Assembly: GCF_024806495.1 (NCBI RefSeq)
Contig: NZ_JANUFF010000002.1
Coordinates: 248,001 to 312,000 of the forward strand
Direction: 5' to 3'
Source: Chryseobacterium sp. JUb7
Lineage (GTDB): Bacteria > Bacteroidota > Bacteroidia > Flavobacteriales > Weeksellaceae
Length of the DNA stretch: 64,000 nt
Shown here one piece after another: positions 42,293 to 51,909 of this stretch. The first letter of the stretch is position 1. Every line of letters begins with the position of its first letter. The notes beneath the pieces were generated by a model. That model saw only the letters and a program-made list of their open reading frames with translations. It searched no databases and had not been told where the DNA came from. The position numbers and the translations under genes were made by a program.

Positions 42293-44368
42293 TTACCAGA
42301 TTTTAATTCTGTCTTGAGGAGCTTTATACAATTTATCTCCTTGTTTTACGTCGAATGCTTTATAGAAGGCATCAACGTTTGTTAACGGACCGAAACTTCT
42401 GAAATATCCAGGAGAGTGCGGATCTGTTTTTACTTGGTTCACCATATATTTCTCACTCGATAATGTTCTCCAAACTGTTGCCCAGCTTAGGAAGAATCTC
42501 TGATCCTGTGTATAACCACTGATTGAACCTGGATTTCCTTTGTCTTTCAAATACATTTGAAGAGCATCATAAGCGATGTTTACACCACCTAAGTCAGCAA
42601 TATTTTCTCCGTTTGTGAAAGTTCCGTTTACAAACGTTCCTTTTACAGGCTCATATTTGTCATATTGAGAAGCCAAAGCTTTTGTTGCTTTTTCGAAGTT
42701 GGCTTTGTCTTCAGGAGTCCACCAGTCTACCAAGTTACCGTCTGCATCGAATTGTGCTCCCGAATCATCAAATCCGTGGCTCATTTCGTGACCGATAACA
42801 GCACCGATTCCACCGAAGTTAACGGCTGCATCAGCTTTAGGATTGAAGAAAGGAGGCTGAAGAATTGCAGCCGGGAATACGATTTCGTTGTTTACTGGGT
42901 TATAGTAAGCATTTACTGTCTGCGGAGTCATTCCCCATTCTGATTTGTCAACCGGTTTTCCGATTTTAGCCAGATCTTTATTATACTGCCATTCTCCGAT
43001 GTTCTGAAGGTTTGAATATAAATTTCCACCTTTAGCTTCAGAAACGATATTTAATTTAGAATAATCTTTCCATTTGTCAGGATAAGCCACTTTTACAGTA
43101 AATTTGTTCAGCTTTGTTAATGCTTTTTCCTTTGTTGTAGCAGACATCCAGGCTAAACCATTGATGTGAACTGCAAAACTTTTCTTTAAGTAATCAATCA
43201 ACTCAACCATCTGAGCTTTAGCTTCTGCAGGGAAATATTTTTCAACATATAGCTTTCCGAAAGCCTCACCCAAAGAACCGTTGATCAACTCATAACCTCT
43301 TTTGTTTAATGCTCTCTGCTCCTGCTGGCCTCTTAAATATTTACCGTAGAAAGCAAATTTCATATCTCCTAACTTTTGGCTTAGGTAAGAAGCACTTCCA
43401 TGAATCATGTGGAATTTAAGATAATCTTTAATGACAGGAAGATTCTGCGTACTGATAAATTTATCCAGATTTTTATAATATCCAAGTTCTCCGATGATTA
43501 CTTTATCTGTAGTTACTCCAACAGCCTTAAGATAAGCCGGAAGATTTACATTTTTTACCAAAGCAGAAAGCTGAGCCATTGTTTCCGGGTTATACTGAAG
43601 TGTATTATCACGGCTTTGCTCGTTTGTCAGGTAAGTCTGGGCAATACTTTTCTCATAGTCAACGATACCTTTTGCAGCTGCATCAGCATTTTTGTATCCT
43701 AATTCTTTCAGCATAGAAGCTACATATTTCTGATATTCAGCAATAGCTTCCGTATTTTTTTCGTTTACTTTCTGATAATAATCTCTTCCTAACCCCAGAG
43801 AAGCATCACCTAAATAAACAGCATTCATTTTAGAATCTTTCAAATCCGCATCTACTCCCCATCCGTAGAAGGTATTTTCTCCTTCTTTCGTTACAGAAGT
43901 CAGATAATTCTGAAGATCCGTAAGGTTTTTGATCGCATCGATCTTATTTATATTTTCCTGAATAGGCTTGATTCCATCAGCATTTCTCTTATCCATATTC
44001 ATGTACGTAGCATACAGATCCTGGATTTTTTTACCTTCAGTTCCCGGCTCAAATTTATCTTTCAGAAGAGAATTCAAGATCGTCATTGAATTATTATCTG
44101 TATCATCAGCCAATTTATTGAAACTTCCCCAAGTTGGTTTATCAGAAGGAATTTTGGCTGTTTTCATCCACGTACCGTTTACGTAGTTATAAAAATCATC
44201 TTGCGGACGTACAGATTTGTCCATATATTTCAGTTCTAAACCTTTATCTGAAACACCGCTTTTTTCAGCAATAGCCAACGCTGCTTTATTTGATTTAGAC
44301 TGAGCATTCACCACATTTAGTGAACAAACTCCTGCTAATAAAAACAAGGAAAGAGTTAATTTTTTCAT
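42293..44368 (-). CDS. M13 family zinc metallopeptidase, secreted form
   Basis: A 691-aa paralogue of the neighbouring gene with a cleavable signal peptide (MKKLTLSLFLLAGVCSLNVVNAQ) instead of a lipobox, so the protein should be soluble in the periplasm or secreted. The start motif MDKSVRPQDDFYNYVNGTWMKTAKIP is kept; zinc site HEMSH at 527-531 and ligand Glu in ENIAD. The two copies differ across the whole length, so the duplication is not recent. Confidence 0.92.
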   Translation of the reverse strand: MKKLTLSLFLLAGVCSLNVVNAQSKSNKAALAIAEKSGVSDKGLELKYMDKSVRPQDDFYNYVNGTWMKTAKIPSDKPTWGSFNKLADDTDNNSMTILNSLLKDKFEPGTEGKKIQDLYATYMNMDKRNADGIKPIQENINKIDAIKNLTDLQNYLTSVTKEGENTFYGWGVDADLKDSKMNAVYLGDASLGLGRDYYQKVNEKNTEAIAEYQKYVASMLKELGYKNADAAAKGIVDYEKSIAQTYLTNEQSRDNTLQYNPETMAQLSALVKNVNLPAYLKAVGVTTDKVIIGELGYYKNLDKFISTQNLPVIKDYLKFHMIHGSASYLSQKLGDMKFAFYGKYLRGQQEQRALNKRGYELINGSLGEAFGKLYVEKYFPAEAKAQMVELIDYLKKSFAVHINGLAWMSATTKEKALTKLNKFTVKVAYPDKWKDYSKLNIVSEAKGGNLYSNLQNIGEWQYNKDLAKIGKPVDKSEWGMTPQTVNAYYNPVNNEIVFPAAILQPPFFNPKADAAVNFGGIGAVIGHEMSHGFDDSGAQFDADGNLVDWWTPEDKANFEKATKALASQYDKYEPVKGTFVNGTFTNGENIADLGGVNIAYDALQMYLKDKGNPGSISGYTQDQRFFLSWATVWRTLSSEKYMVNQVKTDPHSPGYFRSFGPLTNVDAFYKAFDVKQGDKLYKAPQDRIKIW

Positions 44369-44486
44369 TATGATAACAATTTATACAATAGGTATATTAT
44401 TTTTTTATTTTGTTACGAGATTAATTCTAATTTTTTCAAATCAATTCCAAACGGAACAACGAAAGCAATATAACATTACTAATCAA

Positions 44487-45737
44487 TTATTTACCGATTA
44501 AAACCCCCACCAGATCCTGAATAATTTTCTGAGACACAAAATACATAAAATCCATTCGGTCCAAATGAGGCATATATAATTTTGACGTTACTTCTTTATC
44601 ATTAATTCTTATGGAGTAAAAAACGGTTCCGATATCTTTTCCGTCTTCCCCTTTTCCTGGACCAGCAACCCCTGTTGTGGACAAAGAGATATTCGTTCCG
44701 AATAAATTCTGGCATCCTTTCGCCATTTCCATCGCCACCTGCTCGCTTACCACGGTAAATTCGTCTACGGTTTCTTTTCGAACTTTTAAAATTTCAATTT
44801 TCTTTTCCGTGGCATAAGGAACTATTCCGCCTAAAAAATATTTTGAGCTTCCTGAATTTGATGTGATCATCTTTGCCAGTTCACCACCAGTACAGCTTTC
44901 TGCTGTGGAAACAGTCATTTTTCTTTCACTTAAAATTTCACCAAGAATTTTCTCTATTTTATCTTCAGAAGTTGCAAAAATATGATCTCCAATGATGGGA
45001 AATAATTTCTGAATTTCAGCTTCCAGCTGTTGCTGCAAAACTTTTTCATCATCTCCACTTGCCGTTAATCGTAACTTGACACGGGTTCCCACCGGAAGAT
45101 AAGATAAGGCAAGATTTTCAGGCAAGGCAAGCTCCCAGTTTTCAATCATATCTGCCAGAATACTCTCAGGAATACCGACAACGGAAACTATCCTCGTTGA
45201 AATATAATTAAGATTAAATTTTTCTTTTAAATAAGGAATAATCTGGTCTTTTATCAATGGCTTCACTTCATAAGGAACCCCCGGAAGGCTGAACAGGAGC
45301 TTCCCATTCTCTTCCATCATCATGCATGGTGCTGTTCCGAAATGATTTTGGAAGACCGTAGATTTCGTTGGTACAAAAGCCTGTTCACGGTTTCTTTCAA
45401 GAATTTCAAGACGCCCCCGTTTTTCCATGTAGGCTTTCAGATGATTGAAGGTAGCTTCATCTAAAGCAATTTCATCATTAAAAAATTCGGCGATTGCTTT
45501 TTTTGTTTTATCGTCTCTGGTAGGGCCTAAACCACCTGTTGTGATTATCAAATCACCGATCGCAAGGGCCGATTGTAATGTATTTTTTATGGTTTCAATT
45601 TCATCTGAAATGGTCAATATCTGAGAAACTTTTATTCCAATATTCTTAAGTTCAGTGGCAATAAAATTAGAATTGGTGTCTACAGTGTTCCCGGAAAGGA
45701 TTTCATCACCAATCGTAATTAAAACGGCATTTTCCAT
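44487..45737 (-). CDS. cinA: CinA family protein (competence/damage-inducible, NMN deamidase-like)
   Basis: A 416-aa two-domain protein from the ATG at 45737 (a TTG extension is rejected). The N-terminal MoCF-like domain has LITIGDEILSGNTVDTNSNFIA and ITTGGLGPTRDDKT. The C-terminal domain has STAESCTGGELAKMIT and SLSTTGVAGPGKGEDGKDIGTVFYSI, the NMN deamidase and pyrophosphatase signatures. It recycles pyridine nucleotides in related bacteria. Confidence 0.92.
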   Translation of the reverse strand: MENAVLITIGDEILSGNTVDTNSNFIATELKNIGIKVSQILTISDEIETIKNTLQSALAIGDLIITTGGLGPTRDDKTKKAIAEFFNDEIALDEATFNHLKAYMEKRGRLEILERNREQAFVPTKSTVFQNHFGTAPCMMMEENGKLLFSLPGVPYEVKPLIKDQIIPYLKEKFNLNYISTRIVSVVGIPESILADMIENWELALPENLALSYLPVGTRVKLRLTASGDDEKVLQQQLEAEIQKLFPIIGDHIFATSEDKIEKILGEILSERKMTVSTAESCTGGELAKMITSNSGSSKYFLGGIVPYATEKKIEILKVRKETVDEFTVVSEQVAMEMAKGCQNLFGTNISLSTTGVAGPGKGEDGKDIGTVFYSIRINDKEVTSKLYMPHLDRMDFMYFVSQKIIQDLVGVLIGK

Positions 45738-45836
45738 ATTTTGTTTCGAAAATTTCTCCTGCAAATGACGGCATTTTCCAGATGACGGACAATATAAATT
45801 GATTTTTTCTATTTTTGACAGAAATTGTTTAAAACT

Positions 45837-46313
45837 ATGACGAAATATGATGATGCTTCATGGCATTATGGAGGAGATTTTCCTGAAGGACTTCCAATCA
45901 GGAATGGCGCGACCCACACCGGAATGTTTCTAAACTGGTGTATTGCCAATGAGCTTATTTCCGATGAGATGAAGGAAGATGCTGCAGAAGAAATTGGAAA
46001 ATTAAAAAGAAGAGAAATCACAGGTGCAGAGTTTGTGATGGATTTTTGTGACGGAAAGTTTTCAGAGCATGATCTGAATGAAGAAGGAAACAGTTTTGCA
46101 AAAGATTATTATGCTGATGATACAGATTTCGGGAATAAATTCAGTTCTTTCGCAGATGACTATATCAATCTTTTCGACGCTAAAGCTGAAGAAAAAGATT
46201 TCGAATACGAGACTTTTTATCATATTGAAGATACCTGGGAAAACTACGATCTGATGAAGCAAATGATCGATTACCGCTTTCAGGAGTGGAAGGAATATAA
46301 AACTCTGAATTAA
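45837..46313 (+). CDS. Conserved acidic hypothetical protein (YDDASWHYGGDFP type)
   Basis: A 158-aa acidic cytosolic protein from the ATG at 45837. It opens with KYDDASWHYGGDFPEGLPIRNGATHTGMFLNWCI, a conserved start I associate with a DUF (recalled as DUF7832; not certain), and continues with a helical acidic body. The function is unknown. Such proteins often occur as small stand-alone genes and sometimes as immunity-like or contact-system genes. It is divergent from cinA. Confidence 0.75.
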   Translation: MTKYDDASWHYGGDFPEGLPIRNGATHTGMFLNWCIANELISDEMKEDAAEEIGKLKRREITGAEFVMDFCDGKFSEHDLNEEGNSFAKDYYADDTDFGNKFSSFADDYINLFDAKAEEKDFEYETFYHIEDTWENYDLMKQMIDYRFQEWKEYKTLN

Positions 46314-46340
46314 AAAACGATCAGACTTATCGTTTTAAAA

Positions 46341-46380
46341 AACAAAAAAACCTTATAGATTTTTAAAGTCTATAAGGTTT
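46341..46380 (-). terminator. Intrinsic terminator between convergent genes
   Basis: The stem AAACCTTATAGA/TCTATAAGGTTT (46348-46359 and 46369-46380). The T-run appears on the minus strand, so it mainly ends the lipocalin transcript. Confidence 0.75.
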
Positions 46381-46429
46381 GAATATTCTCATTATTCTAT
46401 AAGTATTGTGATATATCGAGAATATAAAA

Positions 46430-46972
46430 TTATTGGTTATGTTTTACCCAGATCAATTCCTCAGTATTATATCCAATTTTTCTGGCTTTTTCTAAAAATC
46501 GCTGTCTGATACTATCAGGAATATCTTTTGTTCTGGATAGAATCCAAAGATATTTTAAGCTATTTCCTGCTACCAGAGCATACTGATAGTCTTCATCAAT
46601 ATCAATAACATTATAACCGGCCCAGATAGGTTTAAAAAATGAAACTTTTAGTTGGGCTTCATTCTTTTCATTGACAAATTTCGCTTCTCCAACAGACTCT
46701 TTCCATTCTTTTTTGACGTAATTATATCCGCGGTTCTGTACTTTAATTGTTCCGTTCGGATTCAATGAATAAGTTGCTGTAACATTATCCATATTTTTTT
46801 CAAATTTATAATCGAAACGGGCAATTTCGTACCATTGTCCAAGATATTTATCTGCGTTAAAGTTATTAACGGCTACCGCTCCTTTGGGAATCCCGACCGA
46901 ACAGGAATTGAAAATCATCAATCCTAAAACGCCTAATGAAACAGGAATGGCAATTTTTTGAAAAGTATTCAT
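46430..46972 (-). CDS. blc: Lipocalin family lipoprotein (Blc-like)
   Basis: A 180-aa lipoprotein (lipobox FNSC). The lipocalin entry motif is KYLGQWYEIARFDYKFEKNMDNVTATYSLNPNGTIKVQNRGYN, and the later WILSRTKDIPDSIRQRFLEKARKIGYNTEELIWVKH is typical of bacterial lipocalin. It would bind lysophospholipids or similar lipids at the outer membrane. Confidence 0.9.
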   Translation of the reverse strand: MNTFQKIAIPVSLGVLGLMIFNSCSVGIPKGAVAVNNFNADKYLGQWYEIARFDYKFEKNMDNVTATYSLNPNGTIKVQNRGYNYVKKEWKESVGEAKFVNEKNEAQLKVSFFKPIWAGYNVIDIDEDYQYALVAGNSLKYLWILSRTKDIPDSIRQRFLEKARKIGYNTEELIWVKHNQ

Positions 46973-47056
46973 AATAATATAAGTTTGTGGTTGTCATGAA
47001 ATCTTCAAAAATAATGCCTTAAATTACTGTTGGTCATCGACTGATTGTTTTCAGTT

Positions 47057-47791
47057 TTATGAAAAAACCTTTAAAAAATTATCTTTAAAACTGCCTGAAA
47101 TCTCAATTTCAGTGCTGTCAGAAAGTGTTGCCGTTCCGCTTTTATGGTAAGATTTCACAAAATTGGTGTTGATAATATGTGAACGGTGAACTCTTACAAA
47201 CGGGTTTTCCAGTAAGTCATCGAAATGCTTTAAAAATCTACACACCATCTTTTTAGAACCATCCGTAAGATAAACCTGTGTAAAGTTTCCATCGGCCTGC
47301 AACCTAAGAATATCTTCCGTTTTCACGACATCAAAACCCTGCAAAGTAGGCAGTATCAATTGCTGTTTTTCGGGTTTCAGCTTTAAATTTTCGAGTAGCA
47401 CTTTATTCCGGTTAAGCTCTTCTTTGCTTTCAATACTTTCAGCCACTTTATTTACAGCTACAATCAGTTCCTGAATATCAATAGGCTTTAAAATATAATA
47501 ACTTGCAGATTTATTCAGAGCCTGTAGAGAATATTGTGAAAATGCTGTTATAAAAATTGTTTCGTAAGAAAATTCTTTTGTAGCTTCCAATACATCAAAA
47601 GCATTTCCAAACGGCATCTCAACATCCAAAAATACCAGTTGTGGCTGTTTTTCAGCAATTAAAGGAACAGCCTCTTTAATATTTTCGGCTTCTCCTAAAA
47701 TTTCAATTTGCGGACAGTATTTTGTGAGGTAATTTCTCAAAACATCTCTGGCAATAGCTTCATCATCTACAATGACGGATCTTATTTTCAT
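47057..47791 (-). CDS. LytTR-family response regulator
   Basis: A 244-aa regulator. The receiver domain (MKIRSVIVDDEAIARDVL) has the acid pocket D9/D10, the phospho-acceptor D56 and K102-type lysine in LKPID. The LytTR DNA-binding domain runs from ~145 (ILRLQADGNFTQVYLTDGSKKMV, RVHRSHIINTNFVKSY). It is the third gene of an operon with the sensor kinase and a secreted protein. LytTR proteins bind paired ~10-bp direct repeats one or two turns apart; matching repeats lie at 50359-50389 and 51910-51940. Confidence 0.92.
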   Translation of the reverse strand: MKIRSVIVDDEAIARDVLRNYLTKYCPQIEILGEAENIKEAVPLIAEKQPQLVFLDVEMPFGNAFDVLEATKEFSYETIFITAFSQYSLQALNKSASYYILKPIDIQELIVAVNKVAESIESKEELNRNKVLLENLKLKPEKQQLILPTLQGFDVVKTEDILRLQADGNFTQVYLTDGSKKMVCRFLKHFDDLLENPFVRVHRSHIINTNFVKSYHKSGTATLSDSTEIEISGSFKDNFLKVFS

Positions 47792-47810
47792 ATCTCTCAG
47801 GTTTTTAAGC

Positions 47811-48524
47811 TTATTTATACATTCCGTTACTGAATTTTAGCACTCGGGAGGTTGTTTTCATTTTTTCAACATCTTTGCAGTCTCCGTCTACCTCTTTATT
47901 TACGGTACTGGTCGTCTTTGTTTTGATAATAAGATCAGTAAAACTGTTTGTTTTTGCTTTATCAATCATAATGACAGACGTTTCATCTTCAAATTCTCCA
48001 GCACAGTTGGTATCCCATTCCCCATGACTCTGACTTAGATTAAACTCACCAAGAATTTTCTTTAATGTCTGACTGACCGGATAATAAAGAGAAATATCTT
48101 CTGATGAATACGGATTGGGTCTGCTGCTGCCTTCAAAATATATCTTTACCCCAAAAGCGCGAATATTCTGACTGATATTATATAAACCCGTATCTATTTT
48201 TATACTGCTCAATCTTATGGCGTCCGATGTAACCTCTCTGGGATCAAGATATTTATTTTTAATATTTCCCTTCTCATCGCTAATCAGTATATAATTCTGA
48301 ACCGTAAAAAAATCTTCTTCATAATCCCCTATTAATACAGGAACCACAACGATATAAGAATCTTCGGCGTACGGCATTTTCTTTTCTGTACAGAAATCAT
48401 TTTTAATTCTTGACCGATCAATCTTCAAACTTCTTATAATATTTTCAAAACGAGTAGAATTAATTTCCTGAGCATTTAAAACATTCGCCACCAGAAGAAC
48501 AAAAACGAATAAAATTTTCTTCAC
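47811..48524 (-). CDS. Secreted protein encoded between kinase and regulator
   Basis: A 237-aa protein with signal peptide MKKILFVFVLLVANVLNAQ. The mature part is beta-rich, with three cysteines (FCTEKK, NCAG, DCKD). It lies 9 bp after the kinase stop and 19 bp before the regulator start, so all three are co-expressed. A periplasmic signal modulator for the kinase or an output of the pathway are both plausible. I recognise no family. Confidence 0.75.
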   Translation of the reverse strand: MKKILFVFVLLVANVLNAQEINSTRFENIIRSLKIDRSRIKNDFCTEKKMPYAEDSYIVVVPVLIGDYEEDFFTVQNYILISDEKGNIKNKYLDPREVTSDAIRLSSIKIDTGLYNISQNIRAFGVKIYFEGSSRPNPYSSEDISLYYPVSQTLKKILGEFNLSQSHGEWDTNCAGEFEDETSVIMIDKAKTNSFTDLIIKTKTTSTVNKEVDGDCKDVEKMKTTSRVLKFSNGMYK

Positions 48525-48533
48525 TTTAATTTT

Positions 48534-50318
48534 TTATTTGATGTTAGTTAAATTAATTTTTATTGTAACCTTCACGCCATTATTATTTTCTTTATCATTG
48601 ATTAAGCATGTGATATCCTTTTTATACAGATCATTCAAAAGCTGAATTCGCTCCAGTGTATTTTTCATCCCACGACCTTCCCTATTTTTTTGATGAACTG
48701 TTTTCTGCTTTTTACTTTCCTTGATTCCGATACCGTTATCTTCAATTCTAATTTTCAAATGCTGATTATCCTTTTCAAAGCTTAGTTTTAAAAATCCTTT
48801 AGTCGTTCTGTAACGAAGTCCATGCCAGATTGCATTTTCCAAAAATGGCTGTACCAACATTCCGGGAACTTTTAAACTTTGCACATTCAGATCTTCATCA
48901 AACGTAATTTCATAATCGAATTTATCTGCAAAACGGGTTTTTTCCAGAGCCAGATAATTTTGCAGCAAATCCAACTCCTGTTGAAACGGAATAAAGTCTT
49001 CGGTAGAATTTTCCATTACCCCACGCATTAATTTTGAAAACTTTGTTAAATACTGATTGGCCTCCAGCTCATTATTGGTTGCAATAAAATGATTAACACT
49101 ATTTAAGCTGTTAAAAATAAAGTGCGGATTCATTTCGCGGCGAAGGGACTGCAAAGCAATTTTTTTATTTTTAATCTGAACTTTCTTTAATGTTCTGAAA
49201 ATAAAGATCACTAAACACGTTAATATAATCAACACGCCAATCAAACTGTAGTTGAAAACATTTTTCTTTCGGATCAACTCATCTTTTAACGCTCTCTCCT
49301 TCTCCAGCTGTGAAATCCGTTCTTCGGTATCTTCCAAAATTTTCTGATCTACAAGACTTTTATCTTTTGATACCAAATCCGGTAATTTCCCAAGAAAATC
49401 CCGGTACAGCTGCATCGAAGCATCTATATTCTGTGAAATCGCATAAAGACTGTCAAGCCTTTTTACACTTTTCTGAGCTTCCAGCGTATGCCCTTTCTGC
49501 AAGGCTATTCCATATGCATTTTTCAACAAGTTGATGGCTTCATCCGGATCATTTTTTTTGATATAAATATCTGCCAATTCCTGAATCTGATTAACATTTT
49601 CCTGAGAATTATCTTTAACAAAATCTTCTTTTAAAACCTTTTTTTTTGCTTCAATAGCTTTATCAAATTTTTTGTTTTCAACATAGAAATTGGTTAACTT
49701 CTGATTGATTTCCAATGCCTGTTGCGGAGCCTCTTTTTTGGAAATTTTATAGGCATTTTTTAAATTTTCTTCTGCTTTCGGAATATTTTTCTCCTGAATA
49801 TTCACATCCGCCATCTGGCTGTAACCTGCTGCCAGATCGCCACTATTATTATCTTTCTGACTTATTTCTATATTATTCTGAATCGCTTCTGCTTTTATTT
49901 CCGGTGAAGTAGAAGAAAGCCTTGCTGCATCATTGGAATTTACACTTTTGCTTTTAGAACTTACTTCTGCTGCACGGCTGTAATTGCTTATGGCAGGCGT
50001 AATTTTATTCTGTTTTTCCTGAGACTGGGCCAGTTTTCGGCTTACTTTTTCAATATTGGATTTATCATTAAGTTTTTCATAGATATTTTTTGCCCGGGTA
50101 TAATATTCTTCACTTTTAGAAAAATTTCCATCGTTGAAAAAAGTTTCACCGATATTAAAATAAGAATCGGCCTGCGCAGATTCATTTTTGCTGCTTACTG
50201 CCTTTTTCAGTTTTTTACTTTGGGTCTGAACTTCCTGTACAACATTAGCACTCTGAGAATATAAATTATTCACAAAAAGGACGAACAGAAATACAATAAA
50301 CAGTTGAAACACTTTCAT
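48534..50318 (-). CDS. TPR-containing LytS-type sensor histidine kinase
   Basis: A 594-aa protein from the ATG at 50318 (signal peptide MKVFQLFIVFLFVLFVNNLYSQ); an extension to 50387 would run through the regulatory region. A periplasmic TPR array (~35-315), a coiled coil, one membrane helix at ~354-374, then the His_kinase domain RREMNPHFIFNSLNSVNHF (H399) and HATPase motifs (ENAIWHGL, IEDNGIGI, GRGMKNTLERI). It should phosphorylate the LytTR regulator encoded two genes downstream. Confidence 0.9.
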   Translation of the reverse strand: MKVFQLFIVFLFVLFVNNLYSQSANVVQEVQTQSKKLKKAVSSKNESAQADSYFNIGETFFNDGNFSKSEEYYTRAKNIYEKLNDKSNIEKVSRKLAQSQEKQNKITPAISNYSRAAEVSSKSKSVNSNDAARLSSTSPEIKAEAIQNNIEISQKDNNSGDLAAGYSQMADVNIQEKNIPKAEENLKNAYKISKKEAPQQALEINQKLTNFYVENKKFDKAIEAKKKVLKEDFVKDNSQENVNQIQELADIYIKKNDPDEAINLLKNAYGIALQKGHTLEAQKSVKRLDSLYAISQNIDASMQLYRDFLGKLPDLVSKDKSLVDQKILEDTEERISQLEKERALKDELIRKKNVFNYSLIGVLIILTCLVIFIFRTLKKVQIKNKKIALQSLRREMNPHFIFNSLNSVNHFIATNNELEANQYLTKFSKLMRGVMENSTEDFIPFQQELDLLQNYLALEKTRFADKFDYEITFDEDLNVQSLKVPGMLVQPFLENAIWHGLRYRTTKGFLKLSFEKDNQHLKIRIEDNGIGIKESKKQKTVHQKNREGRGMKNTLERIQLLNDLYKKDITCLINDKENNNGVKVTIKINLTNIK

Positions 50319-50358
50319 AAAACAAAGATATACATATATATAGTTTGCCCAAAAACTA

Positions 50359-50389
50359 TTCACCAAGTGAAAGAATGCATTCACCAAGT
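50359..50389. promoter_or_regulatory. Predicted LytTR-regulator site A (paired direct repeat)
   Basis: TTCACCAAGT occurs at 50359-50368 and 50380-50389: period 21 bp, two DNA turns. The second copy ends 27 bp before the -7 box TAATTTTG (50417-50424). An identical arrangement recurs at 51910-51940. LytTR proteins bind paired direct repeats with this geometry as activators. Confidence 0.75.
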
Positions 50390-50416
50390 TCAGATATTCT
50401 CGCCTGTTCTGAGGAC

Positions 50417-50424
50417 TAATTTTG
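50417..50424 (+). promoter_or_regulatory. -7 box of the SIMPL gene at 50449
   Basis: TAATTTTG fits TAnnTTTG exactly. No -33 TTTG is seen, as expected for an activator-dependent promoter. Confidence 0.65.
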
Positions 50425-50448
50425 TAGAATCATTCAAACTTAATCATC

Positions 50449-51441
50449 ATGAAAAACATTTTATGCTTGGCTTCGGCTTTACTATTTCAATTTTCCTATT
50501 CGCAAATGTCGGGGAACATTAATTACAGAAACCAGGTTCAATATTCCGACAGCAATATCAATGTAGCAACTCCCGTCGTAAATCCTGTTGCCAATGAAAA
50601 TATCATCAGTGTAAAAGCATTGGCCAATGTAAAAGCCGAGCAGTATGTTGCTATTTTCAGCATTACTCAAGTTGGCGAAAATGCAGAGGAAGTCAATGAT
50701 TTAATCGATAAGCGCATCAATACTTCACTGGCTCAGATAAAATCAACGAAAGGCGTCGAGACGTATATTGATATGATTTCTTTTGTTCCCGTCTATCAAT
50801 ATAATGTTGAGAAAAAAATATTCAGTAAAAAAACATACAATGAAGTTCCTGCCGGATTTGAATTAAAGAAAAACCTGCACATTAAATTTACAGATCCTTC
50901 TCAGATGAATGAATTTATTTCTATCCTATCCAAAAATGAAATTTACGACCTCGTTCGGGTAGACTATTTCTCCACAACAATGGAAGCAATCCGAAAAGAG
51001 CTGATGAATAAGGCTAAAATTGCACTCCAGGAAAAAGTAAAAAATTTTGAAGTCATTCTTGGTGAAAGCTTTACCACTGCCACAAAAAATATCAGTGATG
51101 GGTACAGAGTTTCCCTTCCCACAGAGATGTATAAATCTTATGAAGCCTACAACAGCTCCTCAATGGCATTAAGCAAATTTTCGAATGTCAATCAGGTCAA
51201 CAAATCCACGACCTCCTATTATCAGCCGATTTTAGATAAAGAATTTGATTTTGTCATTAATCCGGTGATTCATGAACCCGTTATTCAGGTGATGTATGAA
51301 ATAAAACTTACGATCAACAGAGAGAAGGAAAAAGATAAAGACAAGAAGGCTGAAACTAAAGAAATGAAAGAAATCAACCATTATATTTTGATTACTCCCA
51401 ATGGAGAAGTTAAAAATTTAAATCTCCTCACAAAACCTTAA
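50449..51441 (+). CDS. SIMPL-domain-like secreted protein (predicted LytTR target)
   Basis: A 330-aa protein with signal peptide MKNILCLASALLFQFSYS. The body has features of the SIMPL/DUF541 fold: VKALANVKAEQYVAIFSITQVGENAEEVNDLIDKRI, then an Ala-rich helix IRKELMNKAKIALQEKVKNFEVILGE. The C-terminal ~40 residues are Lys/Glu-rich. SIMPL proteins are periplasmic stress-related factors of unclear mechanism. It lies directly downstream of repeat site A and is divergent from the sensor kinase operon. Confidence 0.75.
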   Translation: MKNILCLASALLFQFSYSQMSGNINYRNQVQYSDSNINVATPVVNPVANENIISVKALANVKAEQYVAIFSITQVGENAEEVNDLIDKRINTSLAQIKSTKGVETYIDMISFVPVYQYNVEKKIFSKKTYNEVPAGFELKKNLHIKFTDPSQMNEFISILSKNEIYDLVRVDYFSTTMEAIRKELMNKAKIALQEKVKNFEVILGESFTTATKNISDGYRVSLPTEMYKSYEAYNSSSMALSKFSNVNQVNKSTTSYYQPILDKEFDFVINPVIHEPVIQVMYEIKLTINREKEKDKDKKAETKEMKEINHYILITPNGEVKNLNLLTKP

Positions 51442-51484
51442 TATAAATTGAGATTCCGTTAACAGTCAACGCATTATAATTAAT

Positions 51485-51492
51485 TACATTTG
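51485..51492 (+). promoter_or_regulatory. -7 box of the lipoprotein gene at 51512
   Basis: TACATTTG fits TAnnTTTG. The ATG at 51512 follows 19 bp later. No TTCACCAAGT repeat is seen here, so this gene may be expressed independently. Confidence 0.5.
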
Positions 51493-51511
51493 TGAATACA
51501 CAACTATTACT

Positions 51512-51865
51512 ATGAAAAAGTCTTTACATTTCCTCATTCTATCGGCATTATTGCTTCAGAGCTGTTCGTTTCTCGAGCAAAACAGGTTTATTGAAACCAA
51601 AATTATTTCCAACACTTTGAATGAGCAGATTATTTACAAATACTATCAGACTGGTCTGGACAATTATAAAGTTGATTTTTATTCTGTCAATCAATCGGAT
51701 TCTGTAAAACTGTTCGAGCATTTTGTCCATGATGCTCTTTTCAGCTCCAATACCTACCGGATTTCCGAAAATGAAAATGAGATCATTATAAGAACCAAAT
51801 TATTTTCCAAAGAAAAAAAGCTCATTACCCGAAACGGAAAATCAATTATAATGACTAACCGATAA
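51512..51865 (+). CDS. Small lipoprotein
   Basis: A 117-aa lipoprotein (MKKSLHFLILSALLLQSC lipobox) with a short beta-rich mature part. It lies between the two SIMPL genes and is followed by its own terminator. I recognise no family; co-function with the neighbouring envelope proteins is inferred from position only. Confidence 0.7.
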   Translation: MKKSLHFLILSALLLQSCSFLEQNRFIETKIISNTLNEQIIYKYYQTGLDNYKVDFYSVNQSDSVKLFEHFVHDALFSSNTYRISENENEIIIRTKLFSKEKKLITRNGKSIIMTNR

Positions 51866-51871
51866 ATATCC

Positions 51872-51897
51872 AAACAGTTCTCAGGAACTGTTTTTTT
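51872..51897 (+). terminator. Intrinsic terminator of the small lipoprotein gene
   Basis: The stem AAACAGTTC/GAACTGTTT with loop TCAG and a T-run right after it. Confidence 0.85.
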
Positions 51898-51909
51898 ATG
51901 TACCGAAGA

